A stretch of DNA of 64,000 bases from Cupriavidus necator A5-1. GTDB taxonomy: Bacteria; Pseudomonadota; Gammaproteobacteria; Burkholderiales; Burkholderiaceae. A program made the translations under genes and the position numbers. The stretch covers positions 1,922,001 through 1,986,000 of the forward strand of contig NZ_JQLI01000001.1 of the NCBI RefSeq assembly GCF_000744095.1. Reading direction: 5' to 3'. The notes below the pieces were generated by a model, which searched no databases, was not told the origin of the DNA, and saw only the letters and a program-made list of their open reading frames with translations. Shown piece after piece: positions 43,698 through 53,699 of this stretch (positions are counted from its first letter, which is position 1; the number at the start of each line of letters is the position of its first letter).

Positions 43698-45116
43698 ATG
43701 ACCCAGAAGACCCTATACCAGAAGCTGGTCGACTCCCACACGGTTGCCAGGATCGATGACGACAACGTGCTGTTGTACTGCGACTTGCACCTGATGAACG
43801 AGTACACCAGCCCGCAGGCCTTTGCCGGGCTGCATGAGCAAGGCCGCGGTGTGCTGGTCCCGGGACAGAACGTCTCCGTCGTCAGCCATATCATCCCGAC
43901 GCACCCGACCGCGATCCGCGTGATCGCGGATCCGGCCTCGGCGCTGCAGGCCACCAACCTGCGCGACAACTGCAACCGGCACGCGATTCCGCTGTTCGAC
44001 ACCAACGACACGCTGCAAGGCATCGAGCACGTGATCGCGCCCGAGCACGGCATGATCCGGCCGGGCATGGTGGTGATTTGCGGCGACAGCCATACCACGA
44101 CCTACGGTGCGCTCGGCGCGCTGGGCTTCGGCATCGGTACCTCGGAGGTCGAGCATGTGCTGGCGACGCAGACGCTGGTCTACCGAATGGCAAAGACCAT
44201 GCGCATCCGCGTGGACGGCAAGCTCCCGGTCGGCACGACCGCCAAGGACCTGATCCTGAAGATCATCGGTGCGATCGGCGCACAGGGCGCGCGCGGCTAT
44301 GTCGTCGAGTATTGCGGATCGGCCATTCGCGACCTGAGCGTCGAGGCACGCTTTACGCTGTGCAATATGACCGTGGAAGCCGCGGCGCGCGGCGCGCTGA
44401 TCGCGCCGGATGCGGTGGCCATCGACTATGTGCTGCGCCGTGCGGTCGACATCGACGGTCCGCAGCGCGACGCTGCGCTGCGCTACTGGGAAACGCTGCA
44501 AAGCGATCCGGACGCCCGCTTCGACATGGAGTTTGTGTTCGATGCCAGCGATATCGAGCCGTACGTGACCTGGGGAACCAGCCCGGACCAGGCGCTGCCG
44601 GTTTCCGGACGCATTCCGTTCCCGGAAGACCAGATCGACGAGGCGGAGCAGCGCTCGGTCGAGCGGGCGCTGGCCTACACGCACCTGCAGCCGGGCGCGG
44701 CGGTGGAAGGCACGGCGATCCAGCACGTCTTTATCGGCTCATGTACCAACGGGCGCATCGAGGATCTGCGCGCGGTGGCCAGCGTGGTGCGCGGCAGGAA
44801 GGTGGCGGCAGGGGTCAGGGCCATGGTGGTGCCGGGGTCGGGCGCGGTCAAGGCGCAGGCCGAACGCGAAGGCCTGGCCGATATCCTGACCGCCGCCGGC
44901 TTCGAATGGCGGCAGCCGGGCTGCTCGATGTGTCTGGCCATGAACGACGACGTACTCGCCGACGGCGTGCGCTGTGCTTCCACCACCAACCGCAATTTCG
45001 AGGGCAGGCAAGGGCGCGGCGCCATCACGCACCTGATGAGCCCGGCCATGGCTGCCGCCGCGGCGGTCACCGGCGCCATCACCGACGTCCGCAAGCTGGA
45101 GATCTCCCATGTCTGA
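43698..45116 (+). CDS. LeuC-like (aconitase-family) dehydratase large subunit
   Basis: 4Fe-4S hydro-lyase large subunit of 472 residues. The cluster ligands are at FIGSCTNGRIEDLRAV and the pair in WRQPGCSMCLAMNDD. CGDSHTTTYGALGALGFGIG, a conserved substrate-side segment, is intact. LeuC of leucine synthesis has the same folds. Because the gene is in a unit with a LysR regulator and a Bug receptor, and no leuB or leuA, it more likely isomerises or hydrates another 2-substituted malate-type acid in catabolism. It overlaps the small subunit gene by 8 bases. Confidence 0.85.
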   Translation: MTQKTLYQKLVDSHTVARIDDDNVLLYCDLHLMNEYTSPQAFAGLHEQGRGVLVPGQNVSVVSHIIPTHPTAIRVIADPASALQATNLRDNCNRHAIPLFDTNDTLQGIEHVIAPEHGMIRPGMVVICGDSHTTTYGALGALGFGIGTSEVEHVLATQTLVYRMAKTMRIRVDGKLPVGTTAKDLILKIIGAIGAQGARGYVVEYCGSAIRDLSVEARFTLCNMTVEAAARGALIAPDAVAIDYVLRRAVDIDGPQRDAALRYWETLQSDPDARFDMEFVFDASDIEPYVTWGTSPDQALPVSGRIPFPEDQIDEAEQRSVERALAYTHLQPGAAVEGTAIQHVFIGSCTNGRIEDLRAVASVVRGRKVAAGVRAMVVPGSGAVKAQAEREGLADILTAAGFEWRQPGCSMCLAMNDDVLADGVRCASTTNRNFEGRQGRGAITHLMSPAMAAAAAVTGAITDVRKLEISHV

Positions 45117-45753
45117 CAACACCTGCATCACCGGCAAGGCCGCCGCGATCCGCTTCGAGAACCTCGATACCGACCAGATCATCCCCAAGCAGTTCCTGCG
45201 CGGGATCGACAAGTCCGGGCTGGCCCAGGGCATTCTCTATGACCACCGCTTCGATGCGACCGGGGCGTTGCGCCCGGACTTCGTGCTGAACCGGCCAGAG
45301 TACGCGGGCACCAGCATCCTGGTCGGCGGCGCAAACTTCGGCTGCGGATCGAGCCGGGAGCACGCGGTGTGGGGGCTGCAGCAGTTCGGCATCCGTGCCG
45401 TCATTGCCCCGAGCTTCGGCGAAATCTTCTACTCGAACGCGATGAACAACCGGCTGCTGCTGGTGATGCTGCCGCGCGATGTGATCGAGCAGTTGATGAA
45501 CGATGTGGACGCGAACAGCGACAACGCCATCCGCATCGATGTCGAGGCGATGCGGGTGCGCACGCCTGCGGGAGAGTATCCGTTCGAGCTGTCGGCGCGC
45601 CATCGCCGCATGTTCCTCGAGGGACTGGACATGATCGGGCTCTCGCTGAAACAGCGCGGGGAGATCGAGCAGTTCGCCGAGAACTACTGGGCGCGGTTTC
45701 CCTGGGCGAAGGACGTGGCCAGGCGGACGCGAGACCGGTTGGGGGCGACCTGA
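45109..45753 (+). CDS. LeuD-like dehydratase small subunit
   Basis: Small (swivel) subunit of the aconitase-family enzyme, 214 residues. Typical elements are AIRFENLDTDQIIPKQFL, VLNRPEYAGTSILVGGANFG, CGSSREHAVWGLQQFGIRAV and FGEIFYSNAMNNRLL. Its start lies inside the end of the large subunit gene (8-base overlap), so the two are translationally coupled. It is convergent with the GntR gene 6 bases away. Confidence 0.88.
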   Translation: MSDNTCITGKAAAIRFENLDTDQIIPKQFLRGIDKSGLAQGILYDHRFDATGALRPDFVLNRPEYAGTSILVGGANFGCGSSREHAVWGLQQFGIRAVIAPSFGEIFYSNAMNNRLLLVMLPRDVIEQLMNDVDANSDNAIRIDVEAMRVRTPAGEYPFELSARHRRMFLEGLDMIGLSLKQRGEIEQFAENYWARFPWAKDVARRTRDRLGAT

Positions 45754-45759
45754 ACGGCC

Positions 45760-46512
45760 TCAGCAGAACGGCAGTGTCCCGGCCGGCGCGTTCCTGACGA
45801 TGGTGAGCGTCGTGCTGATGTGGTCTTCCAGCGCGAGCGCCGCGCGGGCATCGGCGCGGCGCATCGCCGCGTCGAAGATGCACTGGTGTTCCGCATGCAC
45901 GTCGCGATGCGTGCTGTCCAGGCCGATGCAGACGCGGCGATAGCGTTCGCCCTGCTGCGACAGCATGCGCAGGATCAGGTAGGTCCAGGGCGACGCCGCG
46001 GCCGAGATCAGGGCCTCATGGAAGCGGCGGTTGCAGGCTTCCCACGCGGTACGGTGCTCGACGGATATCGGCTGCTCCCACGCGGACAGCGCTTCGAAAC
46101 TCTCCCTGACCCGCTGCTCCCACGCCGCATCGCCGCACCGCACGGACTCGCGCAAGGCATCGACCTCGATATGGATGCGCAGCCGCGTGATCGCCTCCAG
46201 GTCGGCCACCGACATCGGCGTGACCCGGAATCCGCGCTGCCCTTCGGCGATGACCAGCGCATCGCTCACCAGCCGCGTCAGCGCCTCGCGCAGCGTGCCG
46301 GCGCCCACGCCGTAGACATCCTTCAGATGCTCGACGCGCAGCTTCGTGCCCGGCGGATAGTGTCCCTCGATGATGTGCTGCCGCAACTGGTGATAGGCGT
46401 GCTCGCCCAGCGTGCGGGCGTGCGGGCCGGCGGCGGGCTCGTCGGGCAGGGCGTCCGCAGTCCCGTCCGGCGGCGGGACGACGCAGGCAGGGGATGGCAG
46501 GACAGTGTTCAT
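45760..46512 (-). CDS. GntR-family (FadR/FCD) regulator paired with the phenol regulator
   Basis: A 250-residue GntR protein. The winged helix lies at about residues 36-100 (AYHQLRQHIIEGHYPPGTKL, VGAGTLREALTRLVSDAL), followed by an all-helical FCD effector domain with spaced His residues (RLRIHIEVDALRE, NRRFHEALI, EHQCIFDAAM). It starts one base after the dmpR-like stop codon, so the two form an operon. GntR-type repressors such as AphS of Comamonas testosteroni control phenol hydroxylase genes; the position suggests the same here. The operator was not identified. Confidence 0.82.
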   Translation of the reverse strand: MNTVLPSPACVVPPPDGTADALPDEPAAGPHARTLGEHAYHQLRQHIIEGHYPPGTKLRVEHLKDVYGVGAGTLREALTRLVSDALVIAEGQRGFRVTPMSVADLEAITRLRIHIEVDALRESVRCGDAAWEQRVRESFEALSAWEQPISVEHRTAWEACNRRFHEALISAAASPWTYLILRMLSQQGERYRRVCIGLDSTHRDVHAEHQCIFDAAMRRADARAALALEDHISTTLTIVRNAPAGTLPFC

Positions 46513-46513
46513 C

Positions 46514-48202
<1,689 letters not shown>

Positions 48203-48269
48203 GCTGTCTCCATCGAGATTTTTATGTTTTGCCGCGTAGGGGTCGCGCTCAGGCCGCTGCGCTCGTCCG

Positions 48270-48318
48270 TTTCACCATTTCATCAAACCGGTGCTGGTGG
48301 CGTTGTTGAAATCATCAA
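48270..48318 (+). promoter_or_regulatory. Tandem upstream activating sites for DmpR-like activator
   Basis: Two related dyads: TTTCACCATTTCATCAAA at 48270-48287 and TTGTTGAAATCATCAA at 48303-48318, each with the half site TCATCAA. Their centres are 32 bases apart, about three helical turns. The location, roughly 160-200 bases upstream of the -24 element, and the TTGAT/ATCAA content resemble the UAS sites known for DmpR/XylR. Confidence 0.6.
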
Positions 48319-48329
48319 AAACCGCTCTG

Positions 48330-48342
48330 CATCAAGGGTTTG
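48330..48342 (+). promoter_or_regulatory. IHF-like site between UAS and sigma-54 promoter
   Basis: CATCAAGGGTTTG matches the IHF consensus WATCAANNNNTTR at all positions except the first. It lies between the enhancer sites and the -24/-12 element, where IHF bends DNA in related aromatic-degradation promoters. A single short match can occur by chance. Confidence 0.4.
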
Positions 48343-48472
48343 AAGCATCTGCCTAAGAGCGGTGCGACAGAGGCGCGCGTTCTGGTTAACCAGCATTCTG
48401 CGGGTGTTCGGCCAACTTTGGCTCAGTGTTTTCCCTGAATTATCGAGATTCCGGGCCAGAAGCGGGCACGGC

Positions 48473-48488
48473 TGGCACGGCCGCTGCA
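48473..48488 (+). promoter_or_regulatory. Sigma-54 (-24/-12) promoter of the phenol hydroxylase operon
   Basis: TGGCACGGCCGCTGCA fits the RpoN consensus TGGCACGNNNNTTGCW with one mismatch. The GG (48474-48475) and GC (48486-48487) doublets have the required 10-base spacing. Transcription would start near 48499, just before the ribosome binding site GGAGG of dmpK at 48502-48506. Confidence 0.85.
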
Positions 48489-48517
48489 ATGAAAGGGGCA
48501 CGGAGGCGACATTGACC

Positions 48518-48763
48518 ATGACCCAGCAGACCCCAGCCAACCCGGCATTCGACCCTGGCCGCAAGTTCGTCCGGGTCACCGGCCTCAACCCGCGCGGATT
48601 CGTCGAGTTCGAGTTCGCGGTCGGCGGGCCGGAGATGTTCGTCGAACTGACCCTGCCCACCGACGCATTCGACGCGTTCTGCATCACGCAGAACGTCGTC
48701 CGGCTGGGTAGCCCAGGCACCGACTTCAACAGCGACCCCGCGACCCTCAGGAGCAACCCGTGA
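48518..48763 (+). CDS. dmpK: Phenol hydroxylase assembly/auxiliary protein DmpK
   Basis: Small subunit-like protein of 81 residues, needed in the Pseudomonas dmp system to make active oxygenase, probably in iron loading, but not part of turnover. It includes KFVRVTGLNPRGFVEFEFAV and ELTLPTDAFDAFCITQN, as in the family. The ATG at 48518 lies 11 bases after GGAGG; an in-frame TTG at 48512 is closer to it and is an alternative start. It is the first gene after the sigma-54 promoter. Its stop overlaps the start of dmpL in GTGA. Confidence 0.87.
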   Translation: MTQQTPANPAFDPGRKFVRVTGLNPRGFVEFEFAVGGPEMFVELTLPTDAFDAFCITQNVVRLGSPGTDFNSDPATLRSNP

Positions 48764-49755
48764 CAATCGAGCTGAAAACCGTCGACATCAAGCCGCTACG
48801 GCAGACCTACGCGCACGTGGCGCGGCATATCGGTGGCGACAAGACGGCCTCGCGCTACCAGGAAGGCATGATGGGCGCGCAGTCGGAGACCAACTTCCAC
48901 TACCGCCCGACCTGGGACCCAGCGCACCAGATCTTCGATGCCTCGCGCTCGGCGATCCGCATGGCGAGCTGGTACGTGCTGAGGGACCCGCGCCAGTACT
49001 ATTACGCCTCCTGGGCCACGGCCCGCGCGCGCCAGCAGGACACGATGGAATCGAACTTCGAGTTCGTCGAGTCGCGCCGGATGATCGACCGGATGCCGCC
49101 GGACGTGGCAAAGCACGCGCTCGACGTGCTCGTGCCGCTGCGCCATGCCGCATGGGGCGCGAACATGAACAACGCGCAGGTTTGCGCACTGGGCTACGGC
49201 ACCGCCTTCACCGCGGCGGCGATGTTCCACGCGATGGACAACCTCGGCGTCGCGCAATACCTGACGCGCCTGGCGCTGGCCGTGGCCGGCCCGGAGGTGC
49301 TCGACGCAGGGCGGCACGCCTGGCTCGAACACCCGGCATGGCAGCCGCTGCGCCACTACGTCGAGGACACCTTCGTCGTCGACGACCCCGTCGAGCTGTT
49401 CGTCGCCCAGAACCTGGCGCTCGACGGCCTGCTGTACCCGCTCATTTACGACCGCTTCGTCGACGAACGGATCGCGCTGGGCGGCGGCTCCGCGATCGCG
49501 ATGCTGACGGCCTTCATGCCCGAGTGGCACGACGAGTCCAAGCGCTGGGTCGATGCCGTGGTGAAGACCATGGCGGCCGAGTCCGAAGACAACAAGGCAC
49601 TGCTGGCGCGCTGGACCCGTGACTGGGCCGGGCGCGCGTTCGCCGCGCTGCTGCCGGTGGCTGGGCAGGCCTTCCAGCTCCATGCGCCCGAAGCGCTCGA
49701 CGCGGTGCGCGAGCAGTTCCAGGCCCGGGTCTCGAAACTCGGCATCGCGCTTTGA
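48760..49755 (+). CDS. dmpL: Phenol hydroxylase P1 oxygenase beta subunit
   Basis: Beta subunit of the soluble di-iron phenol hydroxylase, 331 residues. It has a ferritin-like fold like the alpha subunit but no iron ligands. It packs with DmpN and DmpO as (alpha-beta-gamma)2. Recognisable stretches are SETNFHYRPTWDPAHQIFD, YYASWATARARQQDTMESNF and NNAQVCALGYGTAFTAAAMF. Translation begins at a GTG overlapping the dmpK stop, with AGGAG upstream, so the two are coupled. Confidence 0.92.
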   Translation: MTIELKTVDIKPLRQTYAHVARHIGGDKTASRYQEGMMGAQSETNFHYRPTWDPAHQIFDASRSAIRMASWYVLRDPRQYYYASWATARARQQDTMESNFEFVESRRMIDRMPPDVAKHALDVLVPLRHAAWGANMNNAQVCALGYGTAFTAAAMFHAMDNLGVAQYLTRLALAVAGPEVLDAGRHAWLEHPAWQPLRHYVEDTFVVDDPVELFVAQNLALDGLLYPLIYDRFVDERIALGGGSAIAMLTAFMPEWHDESKRWVDAVVKTMAAESEDNKALLARWTRDWAGRAFAALLPVAGQAFQLHAPEALDAVREQFQARVSKLGIAL

Positions 49756-49787
49756 TCGCTCCCCTCAATCGCTCTGAAGGAAATCAC

Positions 49788-50057
49788 ATGTCCAATGTAT
49801 TCATCGCCTTCCAGGCCAACGAGGAGTCCCGTCCGGTGGTCGAGGCCATCCTCGCCGACAACCCGGATGCGGTGCTGGTCGAGTCCCCCGGGATGGTCAA
49901 GATCGACGCGCCGGGCCACCTGACCATCCGCCGCCAGACCATCGAGGAACTGACCGGCACGCGCTTCGACCTGCAGCAGATCCAGGTCAACCTGATCACG
50001 CTGTCAGGCCATATCGAAGAAGACGACGACGCCTTCACGCTGAGCTGGAAGCACTGA
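49788..50057 (+). CDS. dmpM: Phenol hydroxylase P2 regulatory/effector protein
   Basis: Cofactor-less effector protein, 89 residues, which binds the oxygenase and tunes access to the di-iron centre. It reads MSNVFIAFQANEESRPVVEA, then VKIDAPGHLTIRRQTIEELT and QIQVNLITLSGHIEEDDDAF, the normal order. The ATG at 49788 follows GAAGGAAATCAC; the longer frame from 49752 is not used. It is the third gene of the operon. Confidence 0.92.
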   Translation: MSNVFIAFQANEESRPVVEAILADNPDAVLVESPGMVKIDAPGHLTIRRQTIEELTGTRFDLQQIQVNLITLSGHIEEDDDAFTLSWKH

Positions 50058-50107
50058 ACGCCCTGCGCAACGCCGCACCTGCCCCCAATAAAGAAGGAGA
50101 CACGAAC

Positions 50108-51655
50108 ATGGAAACCCCGACGCTGAAGAAGAAGCTCGGCCTGAAGGAACGCTACGCCGCCATGACGCGCGGCCTGGGCTGGGACACCACCTACCAGCCG
50201 ATGGACAAGGTCTTCCCATACGACCGCTACGAGGGCATCAAGATCCACGACTGGGACAAGTGGGTCGACCCGTTCCGCCTGACCATGGACGCGTACTGGA
50301 AGTACCAGGGCGAGAAGGAGAAGAAGCTCTACGCGGTGATCGACGCCTTCACGCAGAACAACGCCTTCCTCGGCGTGACCGACGCGCGCTACATCAATGC
50401 GCTGAAGCTGTTCGTGCAGGGCGTGACCCCGCTGGAATACCTGGCGCATCGCGGCTTCGCCCACGTCGGCCGCCACTTTACCGGCGAGGGCGCGCGCGTG
50501 GCCTGCCAGATGCAGTCGATCGACGAGCTGCGCCACTACCAGACCGAGACCCACGCGCTCTCCACCTACAACAAGTTCTTCAACGGCCTGCATCACTCCA
50601 ACCACTGGTTCGACCGCGTCTGGTACCTGTCGGTGCCGAAGTCCTTCTTCGAGGACGCCTACTCGGCCGGCCCGTTCGAGTTCCTGACCGCGGTCAGCTT
50701 CTCGTTCGAGTATGTGCTGACCAACCTGCTGTTTGTGCCGTTCATGTCGGGCGCCGCCTACAACGGCGATATGTCGACGGTCACCTTCGGTTTCTCGGCC
50801 CAGTCCGACGAATCCCGCCACATGACGCTTGGCATCGAGTGCATCAAGTTCCTGCTGGAACAGGATCCCGACAACGTGCCCATCGTGCAGCGCTGGATCG
50901 ACAAGTGGTTCTGGCGCGGCTACCGGCTGCTGACGCTGGTCGCGATGATGATGGACTACATGCAGCCCAAGCGCGTGATGAGCTGGCGCGAGTCGTGGGA
51001 GATGTATGCCGAGCAGAACGGCGGCGCGCTGTTCAAGGACCTGGCCCGCTACGGCATCCGCGAGCCCAAGGGCTGGCAGGACGCCTGCGAAGGCAAGGAT
51101 CACATCAGCCACCAGGCCTGGGCGACCTTCTACGGCTTCAACGCGGCCGCCCCGCTTCACACCTGGGTGCCGCAGCAGGACGAGATGGCGTGGCTGTCCG
51201 CCAAGTATCCGGATACGTTCGACCAGCACTACCGTCCGCGACTGGAGCACTGGGACGAGCAGGCCAAGGCCGGCAACCGGTTCTACATAAAGACGCTGCC
51301 GATGCTGTGCCAGACCTGCCAGATCCCGATGCTGTTCACCGAACCGGGCGACCCCACCAGGCTCTGCGCGCGCGAATCGAACTACTTCGGCAACAAGTTC
51401 CACTTCTGCAGCGACCACTGCAAGGAGATCTTCGACCACGAGCCGGAGAAGTACGTGCAGGCGTGGCTGCCGGTGCACCAGATCTACCAGGGCAACTGCT
51501 TCAAGCCGGGCGTGGATCCGACCGCGGAAGGCTTCGATCCGCTGGCTGCGGTGCTCGACTACTACGAGGTGGAGCCCCGGGACACGATGGACTTCGAAGG
51601 CTCGGAAGACCAGAAGAACTTCGCGGCGTGGCGCGGCCAGGCCACCAGCAAATGA
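50108..51655 (+). CDS. dmpN: Phenol hydroxylase P3 oxygenase alpha subunit (di-iron)
   Basis: Catalytic subunit that hydroxylates phenol to catechol with O2. 515 residues. The di-iron ligands are Glu110, Glu140 and His143 (SIDELRHYQ), Glu201, Glu235 and His238 (QSDESRHMT), equivalent to those of toluene monooxygenases. The C-terminal part carries a Cys pair (LCQTCQIPM) and a Cys/His segment (FHFCSDHCKEIF) seen in this subfamily. It follows dmpM by 50 bases with an AGAAGGAGAC ribosome binding site. Confidence 0.95.
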   Translation: METPTLKKKLGLKERYAAMTRGLGWDTTYQPMDKVFPYDRYEGIKIHDWDKWVDPFRLTMDAYWKYQGEKEKKLYAVIDAFTQNNAFLGVTDARYINALKLFVQGVTPLEYLAHRGFAHVGRHFTGEGARVACQMQSIDELRHYQTETHALSTYNKFFNGLHHSNHWFDRVWYLSVPKSFFEDAYSAGPFEFLTAVSFSFEYVLTNLLFVPFMSGAAYNGDMSTVTFGFSAQSDESRHMTLGIECIKFLLEQDPDNVPIVQRWIDKWFWRGYRLLTLVAMMMDYMQPKRVMSWRESWEMYAEQNGGALFKDLARYGIREPKGWQDACEGKDHISHQAWATFYGFNAAAPLHTWVPQQDEMAWLSAKYPDTFDQHYRPRLEHWDEQAKAGNRFYIKTLPMLCQTCQIPMLFTEPGDPTRLCARESNYFGNKFHFCSDHCKEIFDHEPEKYVQAWLPVHQIYQGNCFKPGVDPTAEGFDPLAAVLDYYEVEPRDTMDFEGSEDQKNFAAWRGQATSK

Positions 51656-51671
51656 CCGGCAGGAGACAGCC

Positions 51672-52028
51672 ATGACCGTCAATGCGCTCAAGCCCTACGA
51701 CTTCCCGCTGATGGACACGGTGGAGAAGTTCCCGGCGCCCTTGCTGTACGTGAACTGGGAACACCACCTGATGTTCCCGGCGCCGTTCTGCCTGCCGCTG
51801 CCGCCTGACACCCCGTTCAGCGCGCTCGCCGAACAGATCCTGCCGCCCGTCTACGGCTATCACCCGGACTTCGCCCGGATCGAATGGGATCGCGTGGAGT
51901 GGTTTCGCTCCGGTCAACCCTGGACGCCGGACACGTCGAAGAGCCTCGGCGAGAACGGGCTGGGGCACAAGGACCTGATCAGTTTCCGCACGCCGGGGCT
52001 GGACGGCATCGGCGGGGCATCGATCTGA
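51672..52028 (+). CDS. dmpO: Phenol hydroxylase P4 oxygenase gamma subunit
   Basis: Gamma subunit of the oxygenase, 118 residues. It contains YDFPLMDTVEKFPAPLLYVN, then HHLMFPAPFCLPLPPDTPFS and PPVYGYHPDFARIEWDRVEW, all typical. Separated by 16 bases from dmpN with an AGGAG site. Confidence 0.92.
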   Translation: MTVNALKPYDFPLMDTVEKFPAPLLYVNWEHHLMFPAPFCLPLPPDTPFSALAEQILPPVYGYHPDFARIEWDRVEWFRSGQPWTPDTSKSLGENGLGHKDLISFRTPGLDGIGGASI

Positions 52029-52067
52029 GCGCCGGTCCGGTGCTCCAGGAATGACGAGGTATCCATC

Positions 52068-53126
52068 ATGAGCCACCAACTTACCATCGAGCCGCTCGGC
52101 GCGACGATCGAGGTCGAGGAAGGGCAGACCATCCTCGATGCGGCGCTGCGCCAGGGCATCTATATCCCGCATGCCTGTTGCCACGGCCTGTGCGGGACCT
52201 GCAAGGTCTCGGTCCTCGACGGCGAGGCCGACCTGGGCGAGGCCAACCCGTTCGCGCTGATGGATTTCGAGCGCGAGGAGGGCAAGGTGCTGGCCTGCTG
52301 TGCGACGCTGCAGGCCGACACCACCATCGAGGCCGATGTCGACGAGGACCCGGATGGCGAGATCATCCCGGTGCGGGATTTCGAGGCCGAGGTGACGCGT
52401 ATCGACCAGCTCACCCCGACCATCAAGGCCATCCGCGTGCGACTGTCCGAGCCGATGCGTTTCCAGGCGGGCCAGTACGTCCAGTTCGAGATCCCGGGCC
52501 TGGGCCAGACCCGCGCCTTCTCGATCGCCAACGCGCCGGCGGAGGTTGCCGCGACCGGCGAGATCGAGCTGAACGTGAGGCAGGTGCCGGGGGGGCTCGG
52601 CACCGGCTACCTGCACGAACAGCTCGCCGCGGGCGACCGCGTGCGCTTGTCCGGGCCCTATGGCCGCTTCTTCGTGCGCCGCTCGGCCGGGCTGCCGATG
52701 ATCTTCATGGCGGGCGGCTCGGGGCTGTCGAGCCCGCGCTCCATGATCTGCGACCTGCTTGAGGGCGGCGTTACCGCGCCGATCACGCTGGTCTATGGCC
52801 AGCGCAATGCGAAGGAGCTGTACTACCACGACGAGTTCCGCGCGCTGAGCCAGCGCTATCCCAACTTCACCTACGTGCCGGCGCTGTCGGAGGGGGCGGG
52901 GGACGGCGAGGTCGCGCAGGGCTTCGTCCACGACGTCGCCAGGGCGCACTTCGACAACGACTTCTCGGGCCACCAGGCTTACCTGTGCGGACCGCCCGCG
53001 ATGATCGACGCCTGCATCACGGCGCTGATGCAGGGCCGGCTGTTCGAGCGCGACATCTACCACGAGAAGTTCATCTCGGCGGCGGATGCGCAGCAGACCC
53101 GCAGCCCGCTGTTCCGCAAGGTGTGA
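52068..53126 (+). CDS. dmpP: Phenol hydroxylase P5 reductase (2Fe-2S, FAD)
   Basis: Passes electrons from NADH to the oxygenase. 352 residues. The N-terminal plant-type ferredoxin domain has Cys37, Cys42, Cys45 and Cys78 (in HACCHGLCGTCKV and VLACCAT). FAD binding is by QTRAFSIANAP (RxxS motif), with the NAD domain beginning MIFMAGGSGLSSPRSM and ending AYLCGPPAMIDACITALM. It is followed 1 base later by the GTG of dmpQ. Confidence 0.94.
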   Translation: MSHQLTIEPLGATIEVEEGQTILDAALRQGIYIPHACCHGLCGTCKVSVLDGEADLGEANPFALMDFEREEGKVLACCATLQADTTIEADVDEDPDGEIIPVRDFEAEVTRIDQLTPTIKAIRVRLSEPMRFQAGQYVQFEIPGLGQTRAFSIANAPAEVAATGEIELNVRQVPGGLGTGYLHEQLAAGDRVRLSGPYGRFFVRRSAGLPMIFMAGGSGLSSPRSMICDLLEGGVTAPITLVYGQRNAKELYYHDEFRALSQRYPNFTYVPALSEGAGDGEVAQGFVHDVARAHFDNDFSGHQAYLCGPPAMIDACITALMQGRLFERDIYHEKFISAADAQQTRSPLFRKV

Positions 53127-53127
53127 C

Positions 53128-53475
53128 GTGGACACGTGCATCAAAGCCACGGTGCGGGTCGCGCAGACGGGTGAGTCCTTTTCGTGCGCCGTCGGCGAAT
53201 CGCTGCTCGCCGGCATGGCGAAGCTGGGCCGGCGCGGCATTCCGGTCGGCTGCCTGAACGGCGGCTGCGGGGTTTGCAAGGTGCGGGTGCTGTGCGGCGA
53301 CGTGCGCAAGCTGGGCCCGGTCAGCCGCGCGCATGTCAGCGCCGACGAAGAGGGCGCGGGCTACACGCTGGCCTGCCGCGTGGCGCCTCAGGGCGACGTC
53401 GAGCTTGAGGTGGCCGGGAAGATGCAGAAGCCGTTCCTGTTCTGCGCACCGGGGGCATCGGGCATCAGGAAGTAA
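53128..53475 (+). CDS. dmpQ: Chloroplast-type ferredoxin for reactivation of catechol 2,3-dioxygenase
   Basis: A 115-residue 2Fe-2S ferredoxin (XylT/DmpQ type) which re-reduces iron in catechol 2,3-dioxygenase inactivated by oxygen or substituted catechols. The cluster ligands are in [18 protein letters not shown] and, near the C-terminus, [12 protein letters not shown] at 53128 is taken as start, one base after the dmpP stop, giving the family's usual length. Its partner dioxygenase gene follows after an inverted-repeat spacer. Confidence 0.88.
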   Translation: MDTCIKATVRVAQTGESFSCAVGESLLAGMAKLGRRGIPVGCLNGGCGVCKVRVLCGDVRKLGPVSRAHVSADEEGAGYTLACRVAPQGDVELEVAGKMQKPFLFCAPGASGIRK

Positions 53476-53538
53476 AGGGAGGTACTGAGACTGCTGACAA
53501 GGCTGAAACACCGAGTGTTTTCTCCCGCTCCCATTTAT

Positions 53539-53630
53539 GGGAGAGGGGCGGGGGAGAGGGCGGGCGTCGCCACGAAGTGAAGCGCCACGATGCTTGCCAT
53601 GCGCCTGCCCTCTCCCCCGGCCCCTCTCCC
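53539..53630. repeat. Inverted repeat between dmpQ and dmpB
   Basis: GGAGAGGGGCGGGGGAGAGG at 53540-53559 is nearly the reverse complement of CCTCTCCCCCGGCCCCTCTC at 53609-53628, with one extra base in the right arm. About 50 bases separate the arms. The purine/pyrimidine-rich CCCTCTCCC arms resemble intergenic palindromic elements that occur in many copies in proteobacterial genomes. It splits the hydroxylase genes from the meta-cleavage genes and may attenuate, stabilise or process the transcript. Confidence 0.65.
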
Positions 53631-53699
53631 GCACGCGGGAGCAAACCGGCAACACGCAGGCTTTTCAATAAGCAACAGAACATCAATAGGAGACACATC

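Noticed and set aside
49784..51691. Long minus-strand open frame (635 codons) across dmpM-dmpN
   Set aside because: It is antisense to clearly functional phenol hydroxylase genes, rich in His, Arg and Val, and arises from GC-biased third positions.
51501..53309. Long minus-strand open frame (602 codons) across dmpO-dmpQ
   Set aside because: Antisense shadow of dmpN-dmpQ; it has no family resemblance or ribosome binding site.
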